From: Azospira restricta
Lineage (GTDB): Bacteria; Pseudomonadota; Gammaproteobacteria; Burkholderiales; Rhodocyclaceae
DNA: 64,000 bases
Direction: 5' to 3'
NCBI RefSeq assembly: GCF_016858125.1
Contig: NZ_CP064781.1
Span: 1,745,501 to 1,809,500 of the forward strand
This document shows, piece after piece, positions 57,280-64,000 of this stretch. Made by a program: the position numbers and the translations under genes. Under the pieces are notes generated by a model that saw only the letters and a list, made by a program, of their open reading frames with translations, was not told the origin of the DNA and ran no database searches. Numbering within the stretch: the first letter of the stretch is position 1; each line of letters begins with the position of its first letter.

Positions 57280-57918
57280 ATGAGGGTGCCGTATTCTATG
57301 GTCGCCGCCATGCTCTGCCTACCCTTGGCGGCGTTCGCCGCCGATGTCGGCGTCGCCGGCGTCTTTCCGGGCAAGGCCCTGCTGGTGATCGACGGCGGTG
57401 CGCCGCGGCTGGTCGCGATCGGGCAGCGGACCGCCGAGGGCGTGCGCGTGCTGGCGATCGACGGCGAAACGGTGGTGCTCGACGTGAACGGGCAGAAGCG
57501 GCAGCTGCGCATGGGACAGAGCGTCGTCTCGCAGCCCGCCGCGGGCGCTGCCCAGGAAGTGAAGCTCGCCGCCGACGCGCGCGGCCACTTCGTGACGCAA
57601 GGGGCGATCAACGGGCAGGTCGTCCGCTTCCTGGTCGATACCGGGGCGACGATGGTCTCGCTCGGCGCCGCCGATGCGACGCGGATCGGCATCGACTGGC
57701 GACAGGGCCAGCCGGGCGTGGCGCAGACGGCGAACGGCCAGGCGCGGGCGTGGAAGGTGCGGCTGGATACGGTACGCGTTGGCGAGATCGTCGTGCATGG
57801 TGTCGATGGCATCGTGCACGAGGCCGATCTGCCGGTCGCGTTGTTGGGGATGAGCTTCCTGTCGCGGATGGAGATCCGCAACGAGGGCTCGACGATGACC
57901 CTGAAGAAGAAGTTTTGA
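57280..57918 (+). CDS. Retropepsin-like aspartic protease, TIGR02281/clan AA type
   Basis: 212 residues from ATG 57280. Earlier in-frame ATGs at 57250 and 57265 would overlap the start of the divergent gene; 57280 gives a normal signal peptide (RVPYSMVAAMLCLPLAAFA). The catalytic block is VRFLVDTGATMVSLGAADA (about residues 118-136), DTGA being the aspartic protease motif, and PVALLGMSFLSRMEI closes the domain as in retroviral-like proteases that work as dimers. The first ~100 residues contain a small strand-rich domain (VLAIDGETVVLDVNGQKRQL). Exported; natural substrate unknown. Confidence 0.82.
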   Translation: MRVPYSMVAAMLCLPLAAFAADVGVAGVFPGKALLVIDGGAPRLVAIGQRTAEGVRVLAIDGETVVLDVNGQKRQLRMGQSVVSQPAAGAAQEVKLAADARGHFVTQGAINGQVVRFLVDTGATMVSLGAADATRIGIDWRQGQPGVAQTANGQARAWKVRLDTVRVGEIVVHGVDGIVHEADLPVALLGMSFLSRMEIRNEGSTMTLKKKF

Positions 57919-57928
57919 GGAGGCCACC

Positions 57929-58192
57929 ATGTCGCACCGGGACGAGGAAATCACCATGCTGCGCCGCGAAGTCGAGATGCTCATGGGTGAGCGCGAATGC
58001 CTTCTGCGCGTCGTCGGCTCCACCGCTGCGCTGATCGCCAGCCTCGACAGCAAGCGCCTGCCGGTCGGCGCGGTCGAGGCGGCCGATCTGGTGGCGACGA
58101 CGATCAACCAGTTGCCCGACGAAACCCTGCAGGATGCGCTGCGCTCGGTCCACGCCGAGATCGAGGAAGAGGGGGCTGCGCCGGCGCAATGA
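57929..58192 (+). CDS. Hypothetical small coiled-coil protein
   Basis: 87 residues with GAGGAGG ahead of the ATG. MSHRDEEITMLRREVEMLMG suggests an N-terminal coiled coil, then a charged helical region. No family recognised. Its stop overlaps the Nudix start (ATGA) and it follows the protease gene by 10 bases, so the three form an operon. Confidence 0.75.
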   Translation: MSHRDEEITMLRREVEMLMGERECLLRVVGSTAALIASLDSKRLPVGAVEAADLVATTINQLPDETLQDALRSVHAEIEEEGAAPAQ

Positions 58193-58776
58193 CGCGATTC
58201 GATCTGGAGCGCCTGCGCGGTCGCCTGGCGCAGCAGCCGGGGGCGGCTGCCGCGGTGCATGAGGATGGCCTCGGCGCCGAGCCGCTGACGGCGGCCGCGG
58301 TACTGGTCCCGATCGTCCTCCACGACAGCGGTCCCACCGTCCTGCTTACGCAGCGCACCGCGCACCTGCGCGACCACGCCGGGCAGATCAGCTTTCCCGG
58401 CGGGCGCGTCGAGCCGGGCGACCCGAGCGTGCTCGATGCCGCACTGCGCGAGACCGAGGAGGAGATCGGGCTGGCGCCGCGGCACGTCGAGGTCGTCGGC
58501 TATCTGCCCGAATACCGGACCAGCACCGGCTTCAGCGTGACGCCGGTGGTCGCCTTCGTCACCCCGCCGTTCGCGCTGACGCCCGATCCCTTCGAGGTCG
58601 CCGAGGTGTTCGAGGTGCCGCTCGCCTTCCTCGTCGACCCGGCCAACCACCAGCAGCACGAGGTGCACTGGCGCGGCCGCCTGCGCAAGTACTACGCGAT
58701 GCCCTACGGCGACTATTTCATCTGGGGGGCGACCGCCGGCATGATCAAGTCGCTCTGCGAGCATCTGGCGGCCTAG
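58189..58776 (+). CDS. Nudix hydrolase, CoA pyrophosphatase type
   Basis: 195 residues. The Nudix box lies in GGRVEPGDPSVLDAALRETE and continues EEIGL (about residues 66-90). The sequence before it, LLTQRTAHLRDHAGQISFPG, is the LLTxRSxxMxxHxGxVxFPGG block of the NudL/YeaB CoA-diphosphatase group. It would cut CoA or related dinucleotides. Translationally coupled to the upstream small protein. Confidence 0.9.
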   Translation: MTRFDLERLRGRLAQQPGAAAAVHEDGLGAEPLTAAAVLVPIVLHDSGPTVLLTQRTAHLRDHAGQISFPGGRVEPGDPSVLDAALRETEEEIGLAPRHVEVVGYLPEYRTSTGFSVTPVVAFVTPPFALTPDPFEVAEVFEVPLAFLVDPANHQQHEVHWRGRLRKYYAMPYGDYFIWGATAGMIKSLCEHLAA

Positions 58777-58927
58777 GCGCCCGCCCGGCCGCCATGCCCG
58801 CGCGCGGCCCGTCGCCGGCCGCGCCGGAGCCACGGGCTTTGCGCCATCCGAAAAGGCCGGAAGCCCGTGGAATTGTGTTATCTTCGATGCCGAAGACAAC
58901 AACGAGGCGCCGTCGCGCCATAACTCC

Positions 58928-59857
58928 TTGAGTCTGGTTTCGCTCATTCTCGCCCTGCTCGTCGAGCAGGCGCGCCCCCTGCCTTACCGTCGGGTCGTAT
59001 TCGAGCCGCTGTCGCGGCTGGCCGATACACTGGACGGCATGTTCAACGCCGGCGAGCGCGGACAGGGCGTGCTGGCGTGGGTGCTCGGCGTCGGCGGCCT
59101 GGTGCTGGCCGCCGGCGGCGTCTTCGCCGCGCTCTCTGCGCTGAACCCGCTGCTGGCGGTGGCCTGGAACGTCCTCGTCCTGTACCTGACGATGGGCTTC
59201 CGTCAGTTCAGTCACTACTACACCGACATCCAGCTCGCGCTGCGCATGGACGACCTGCCGCGTGCGCGCCAGCTGCTCGCCGAGTGGCGCGGCCGCCCGA
59301 GCGACGGCCTGTCGTCGAGCGACGTCGCGCGGCTGTCGATCGAGGCGGCGCTGGTCGGCTCGCACCGCCACGTCTTCGGTGTCCTGCTCTGGTTCGTGCT
59401 GCTGCCCGGCCCCTGCGGCGCCGTCCTCTACCGGGCGGCGGCGGTGTTCGCCGAACACTGGTCGCGGCGCAGCGAGGATCCGGCCTTCGGCGATTTCGGC
59501 GGTTTCGCGAAGCAGGCCTTCGCCGTCATCGACTGGCTGCCGCTGCGGGCGACCGCCGCCGCCTTCGCCGTCGTCGGCGACTTCGAGGACGCGGTCTACT
59601 GCTGGCGGACGCAGGCCGCGCAGTGGCCGGACGACGGGCTGGGCATCGTGCTGGCCAGCGGCGCCGGCGCGCTGGGCGTGCGCCTGGGCATGCCGGTCGT
59701 AGAGGGCGGCGAAGTCGCCGACCGGGCCGAACTCGGCACCGGCGACGAGGCCGACGTCGATTTCATGCAGAGTGCCGTCGGCCTGGTCTGGCGTGCTATC
59801 GTGCTGTGGTTGCTGTTGTTGCTCTTGTTGGGGCTTGCCAGTCTGGTGGGCGGTTGA
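58928..59857 (+). CDS. CobD/CbiB-like (AmpE-type) integral membrane protein
   Basis: 309 residues beginning with a TTG; no strong ribosome binding site is seen so the start is approximate. Starts SLVSLILALLVEQARPLPYR, has four to five membrane segments including a C-terminal one (WRAIVLWLLLLLLLGLASLV), and GFRQFSHYYTDIQLALRMDD after the second. This fits the CobD/CbiB-related family that includes AmpE rather than a true cobalamin enzyme: no other cobalamin genes are near. The function is unknown. Confidence 0.8.
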   Translation: MSLVSLILALLVEQARPLPYRRVVFEPLSRLADTLDGMFNAGERGQGVLAWVLGVGGLVLAAGGVFAALSALNPLLAVAWNVLVLYLTMGFRQFSHYYTDIQLALRMDDLPRARQLLAEWRGRPSDGLSSSDVARLSIEAALVGSHRHVFGVLLWFVLLPGPCGAVLYRAAAVFAEHWSRRSEDPAFGDFGGFAKQAFAVIDWLPLRATAAAFAVVGDFEDAVYCWRTQAAQWPDDGLGIVLASGAGALGVRLGMPVVEGGEVADRAELGTGDEADVDFMQSAVGLVWRAIVLWLLLLLLLGLASLVGG

Positions 59858-59889
59858 TGAAGTTCCGTAGTTGATTGGAGAGGTAAAAA

Positions 59890-61071
<1,182 letters not shown>

Positions 61072-61086
61072 GCCAGCAGCACCGGC

Positions 61087-61119
61087 AAGGCCCGGCCGGA
61101 CATCCCGCCGGGCCTTTTT
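61087..61119 (+). terminator. Intrinsic terminator after the thiolase gene
   Basis: AAGGCCCGGC and GCCGGGCCTT form a 10-bp stem around a 10-base loop, followed by three more T residues. Confidence 0.85.
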
Positions 61120-61148
61120 CTTCGCAACGGATCGGATGTCAGCCCCCC

Positions 61149-61865
61149 ATGGCGTTCAGCGATACCGACATCAGCCTGCTGTGCACCAGCACCCTGCTGC
61201 GCGGCCTGCCGCTCGACGGCGTGTTCGAGGCGGCGCTGCGCGCGCGCGAACACCAGCTGTCGCTGCCGGACGAAGCGGTGTTCCTGAAGGCCGGGGCGAT
61301 CAGTCCGGGGCTCTATCTGGTCGCGCACGGAACCGTCGAACTGGTCGCGTCGACGCCTGAGGGCGGCGAAAAGATCATTGAGTTCGTCCGCGCCGGCGGC
61401 CTTCTCGCCGAGGAAACGCTGTTCAACGGCCGCCCCTGCCAGTACTCGGCGCGTACGATCACGCCGGCGGCGGTGCTGCACGTGCCGGAGGCGGTGATCG
61501 GCGACTGGCTGACGGCTTCGCGGCCGTTTGCGTTCCGCCTGATGGGCATCCTCGCCGAGCGCACCGACTACCTGCAGAAGGACCTGGTGACCTTCTGCAC
61601 CAAGAGCGCCGCGGCGCGTCTCGTCTGCTACCTGGTCTGCCAGTTCGACAAGGCGCCGTGCACCCCCGACGGTTCGCTGTCGCTGAACATCACGCTGCCG
61701 CGCAACAAGCTCGCCTCGCGCCTCGGCGTCAGCGACTCGCACCTGTCGCGCGCCTTCAACGAACTGGAGAAGCAGGGCCTGATCGTCAAGCGCCGCGGCG
61801 GCATCTTCATTCCCGACGTGCCGGCGCTGTCCAAGTACGTCTGCCCCGCCGGCTGCGACTGGTAA
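61149..61865 (+). CDS. Crp/Fnr family transcriptional regulator
   Basis: 238 residues from ATG 61149. N-terminal cyclic-nucleotide-binding-like barrel (AGAISPGLYLVAHGTVELVA), a dimer helix, then a winged helix with LPRNKLASRLGVSDSHLSRAFNELEKQG split as recognition helix SDSHLSRAFNEL. The four-Cys cluster of FNR is absent from the N-terminus, so it is not an oxygen-sensing FNR. A C-terminal YVCPAGCDW adds two Cys. The effector is unknown. Its own upstream site is weak. Confidence 0.9.
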   Translation: MAFSDTDISLLCTSTLLRGLPLDGVFEAALRAREHQLSLPDEAVFLKAGAISPGLYLVAHGTVELVASTPEGGEKIIEFVRAGGLLAEETLFNGRPCQYSARTITPAAVLHVPEAVIGDWLTASRPFAFRLMGILAERTDYLQKDLVTFCTKSAAARLVCYLVCQFDKAPCTPDGSLSLNITLPRNKLASRLGVSDSHLSRAFNELEKQGLIVKRRGGIFIPDVPALSKYVCPAGCDW

Positions 61866-61951
61866 GCCGGCCGCGTCCCGGTCATCCCGCCTGCGGGCGG
61901 CGCGTTACACTGAATATCCGCCATGCCCGGCACCTGCCGAGGAGGTCTGCG

Positions 61952-62623
61952 ATGAACGTCCGCTTGCCGCTGCTGATCCTGGCGCTGTCCTTGTCCGCCC
62001 TCGCCCCGGCGCAGACCGTCTACGAGTCGAAAGGCGGGCAGGGCAAGGTCTATTCCGACCGGCCGACACCCGGCGCCAGGGCGGTCGAACTGCGGCCGCT
62101 GACCGTCGTCGAGCCGGTACCGGTGGCACCGGCGGCGGCCGCCGAGCCGGCACGCGATGGCGGCCGGCAGCGTCAGGCGGCGGCGGCCCCCACGTACCAG
62201 AGCCTGCGCGTGGTGTTTCCGGAGGAAGGCGGCAGCGTCGCCGCCAACAATGCGAGCTTCGAGGTCCGCCTGGCGGTCGATCCGCCGCTGCGCGTCGAGC
62301 AGGGGCATGCCTTCGCGCTGCGTCTGGACGGCCGGCCGGTGCCGGGGCGCTTCACCGCGACCGAGATCATGGTGCCGCCGGAGTTCTTCGGCAACATTCC
62401 GCCGAGCGGCGTGCAGCGCCACGTGCTCGAGGCGAGCATCGTCGATGCCGGCGGGCAGACCCTGCTCACGGCGCCACCGGTCGATTTCCAGACGCGCTTC
62501 GTCACCGTCCTGCAGCGGCCGCACGGGCTGCGGCCGCGACCGGCGCCGCCACCGGCTCCGGTGCAGCCGCCGGCGCCGGCACTCGAACCGGCGCATCCGG
62601 CCGGGCGCCGGCTCGACCGCTAG
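61952..62623 (+). CDS. Exported DUF4124-like protein
   Basis: 223 residues with GAGGAGG before the ATG. Signal peptide MNVRLPLLILALSLSALAPA, then TVYESKGGQGKVYSDRPTPG, the short DUF4124 motif (Tyr-x-x-x-Asp-x-x-Gly-x-x-x-Tyr/Phe-Ser-Asp). The middle part (YQSLRVVFPEEGGSVAANNA, VRLAVDPPLRVEQGHAFALR) resembles an Ig-like beta domain, and the tail is Pro-rich (about 195-215). Function unknown. Confidence 0.8.
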   Translation: MNVRLPLLILALSLSALAPAQTVYESKGGQGKVYSDRPTPGARAVELRPLTVVEPVPVAPAAAAEPARDGGRQRQAAAAPTYQSLRVVFPEEGGSVAANNASFEVRLAVDPPLRVEQGHAFALRLDGRPVPGRFTATEIMVPPEFFGNIPPSGVQRHVLEASIVDAGGQTLLTAPPVDFQTRFVTVLQRPHGLRPRPAPPPAPVQPPAPALEPAHPAGRRLDR

Positions 62624-62630
62624 CGGCGGG

Positions 62631-63239
62631 CTAGGGTGCCGCGCTCCGCCTTGCCGGTACGGCCTTGCCCGCCGGCTTGATGGCGACGGCGACGGCGTCG
62701 GTGTATTCGAGCTCGACCTGGTCGCCGATGCGCACCGCCGCCAGCAGCTTGCGCTTGCTGACGACGACGTCGACCACTTCGCCCTTCGTGCTTTTCAGCG
62801 TCGCCTGTCCGGTCCGGTCGTCGATGGCGATGATGTCGGCGACGATCGTCCGCCGTACCCGGCCGTCGGCCATGCGCACCGGCGGCGGGGCGTTCTCGGC
62901 GTCGTGTCGGGCGACTGCCGGCTTCTTCAGCGACAGCGCGCGGGCGTGACCATACTGGGCGACCACGATGTCGCCGACGCTGACCTGGGGAAGGTTGCGG
63001 ACGCGGCCGTCGGCGACCACGGTCAGCGTATTGCCGTCCTCGCGCTTGAGCGTCAGCGTACGGGTTGCATGGTCGACGGCGACGACTTCCGCGGCGGCCC
63101 GGATCAGCTCGCCGCCGGTGCGGCTGCTCCGTTTGCCCGGGGGCTGGCCGTTCGCGTCGGCGGCTGCGGCGCCGACGCTACCCAGCGACAGGGCCAGCAG
63201 CAGTGCGCCGAGGAGGGGGCGGGGTGTCGTTCGCTTCAT
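62631..63239 (-). CDS. Exported hypothetical protein with two related beta-barrel-like segments
   Basis: 202 residues from the ATG at 63239. Signal peptide ends at GAAAA (about residue 27). Two similar units follow: AAEVVAVDHATRTLTLKRED with VGDIVVAQYGHARAL, and VADIIAIDDRTGQATLKSTK with IGDQVELEYTDAVAV. Each reads like the DUF5666-type small barrel seen in exported proteins. It is convergent with the DUF4124 gene, 7 bases apart. Role unknown. Confidence 0.75.
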   Translation of the reverse strand: MKRTTPRPLLGALLLALSLGSVGAAAADANGQPPGKRSSRTGGELIRAAAEVVAVDHATRTLTLKREDGNTLTVVADGRVRNLPQVSVGDIVVAQYGHARALSLKKPAVARHDAENAPPPVRMADGRVRRTIVADIIAIDDRTGQATLKSTKGEVVDVVVSKRKLLAAVRIGDQVELEYTDAVAVAIKPAGKAVPARRSAAP

Positions 63240-63375
63240 CGTTCCGTGACTGTCGGGGCGGAAGGAAATCGCGGCGCGCCGTGGTCGGCGTCCGGCTTCC
63301 AAGGTTTCCGGCGGGAAGGTGGGCAGAGTCTACCGCAATTCGTCGTCGGTGCAGACCCGGGCCGGCGTTGGCGGC

Positions 63376-63978
63376 TCAGGTGACCAGCCGGGAATCGGCC
63401 GGCAGCAGGCTGACCAGGAAATCCATCTGGTCGACGAGGATGCGCCGGTTGCGCAGGATCAGTGCCTCGTAGAGGGACGGCGTGTAGGGAACGTAGAGCA
63501 TCATCATGCCGGCGCGCTCCGGCGTGCGCGCCCCCTTGCGCTGGTTGCACGGCTTGCAGGCGGTGACGACGTTCTTCCAGTGGTCGCGACCGCCGCGCGA
63601 GAGCGGCACGATGTGGTCGCGGGTCAGCAGTTCCGGCCGCTTCTGGCTGCCGCAGTAGCAGCACAGGTGGCGGTCGCGCTGGAACAGCAGCGGGTTGGTC
63701 AGTGCCGGCGACTGCGGCTGCCAGCCGCGCGGGTTGCGGCCGCGCAGCGCGAGGATGCTGCTCACGCTGAGGCTCGAGCGCTCGCCGGTGAGGCGGGAAT
63801 AGCCGCCGTGGAAGGTGAAGCGGAAATCGCCGAGTTCGCGGTCGACGCGCCCGGTCGCCTTGCAGGCGACGGCATCCTGCCACGTGATCCAGCCGCGCGG
63901 GGCGCCGGTGACGTCGACCGCCAGGATCAGGGGTCTGCCGTTCGGGCCGGTGCCGGCGAACGAGGGTTCCGCGTGCAT
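63376..63978 (-). CDS. HNH endonuclease family protein
   Basis: 200 residues. The HNH domain spans about residues 105-150: LCCYCGSQKRPELLTRDHIV with Cys pair CCYC and catalytic His in DHIVPLSRGGRDHWKNVV, then TACKPCNQRKGART. The N-terminal ~95 residues begin with PLILAVDVTGAPRGWITWQD. This domain order is seen in chromosomal HNH proteins widespread in betaproteobacteria whose role is unclear; it is not evidently part of a restriction system. The bases after 63978 to the window end hold only its upstream region. Confidence 0.88.
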   Translation of the reverse strand: MHAEPSFAGTGPNGRPLILAVDVTGAPRGWITWQDAVACKATGRVDRELGDFRFTFHGGYSRLTGERSSLSVSSILALRGRNPRGWQPQSPALTNPLLFQRDRHLCCYCGSQKRPELLTRDHIVPLSRGGRDHWKNVVTACKPCNQRKGARTPERAGMMMLYVPYTPSLYEALILRNRRILVDQMDFLVSLLPADSRLVT

Positions 63979-64000
63979 CGCTGTGCTTCCTCCGGGTGGG

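Noticed and set aside
58928-59857. Cobalamin biosynthesis enzyme CobD
   Set aside because: The sequence is closer in layout to AmpE-type relatives and no cobalamin synthesis genes are adjacent, so B12 synthesis should not be inferred.
63376-63978. Part of a second restriction system
   Set aside because: It is a stand-alone HNH protein with ordinary composition and no methylase or specificity gene nearby.

Overview
This 64 kb window is high-GC (roughly two thirds G+C) chromosomal DNA of a betaproteobacterium, most likely from the Rhodocyclales. Support comes from gene order: exbB-exbD-lpxK-Trm112-kdsB-adk, murJ/rpsT/DUF3579, and argD-argF-argG-DUF2788-ppnP-yajQ are runs typical of that group. 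Other traits that fit are a PPi-dependent phosphofructokinase beside a membrane H+-pyrophosphatase, DcaP-type porin, and GTG/TTG starts. I see no rRNA, tRNA, CRISPR array or intact insertion sequence.

Layout. (1) 1-2.5 kb: C-terminal half of a sensor kinase overlapping a FixJ/LuxR-type regulator, then a convergent gene of unsure function. (2) 3.1-8.6 kb: polar amino acid ABC transporter, outer-membrane porin, MarC and EamA membrane proteins, ending in a 48-bp stem-loop repeat. (3) 8.7-13 kb: an Lrp/AsnC regulator divergent from ornithine cyclodeaminase and arginase, then a chemoreceptor. (4) 13-16 kb: a degraded accessory island with an attC-like site, a small hypothetical gene, an HNH nuclease, a KilA-N gene and two DNA-methyltransferase fragments. 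(5) 16-23.7 kb: a second Lrp regulator divergent from a full lysine-to-crotonyl-CoA pathway (kamA, kdd, kamB, kamD, kamE, kal, kce). (6) 23.7-28 kb: PhzF-like protein, a TerB/DUF697 protein, Fe-superoxide dismutase, xseA. (7) 28-33 kb: an RND efflux cassette bracketed by two ~205-bp repeats carrying inverted DnaA-box pairs. (8) 33-36 kb: GlxA-like AraC regulator, cupin, O-methyltransferase. (9) 36-46 kb: ExbB/D, lipid A and KDO genes, adk, PPi-PFK, H+-PPase, murJ, rpsT. (10) 46-52 kb: ParA, arginine biosynthesis, small conserved proteins. (11) 52-57 kb: a PstS-like binding protein overlapping a 1150-residue GAF-GGDEF-EAL-REC protein. (12) 57-64 kb: amidotransferase, retropepsin-like protease, Nudix, CobD-like protein, thiolase, Crp/Fnr regulator, two exported proteins, HNH nuclease.

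How the genes fit together. The first third is centred on amino acids: uptake (ABC transporter), arginine to ornithine to proline (arginase, ornithine cyclodeaminase), and lysine to acetoacetate plus crotonyl-CoA. Each catabolic block has its own divergent Lrp-type regulator with an inverted repeat between the genes. The acetyl-CoA acetyltransferase near 60 kb could split the acetoacetyl-CoA derived from the lysine route. The most unusual non-coding items are a 48-bp element whose stem changes are compensated and which begins inside stop codons, the pair of DnaA-box repeats, a 42-bp perfect palindrome after kdsB, and a chain of hairpins that hides the exbD ribosome binding site. All functional calls rest on reading the sequence; no database search was run.
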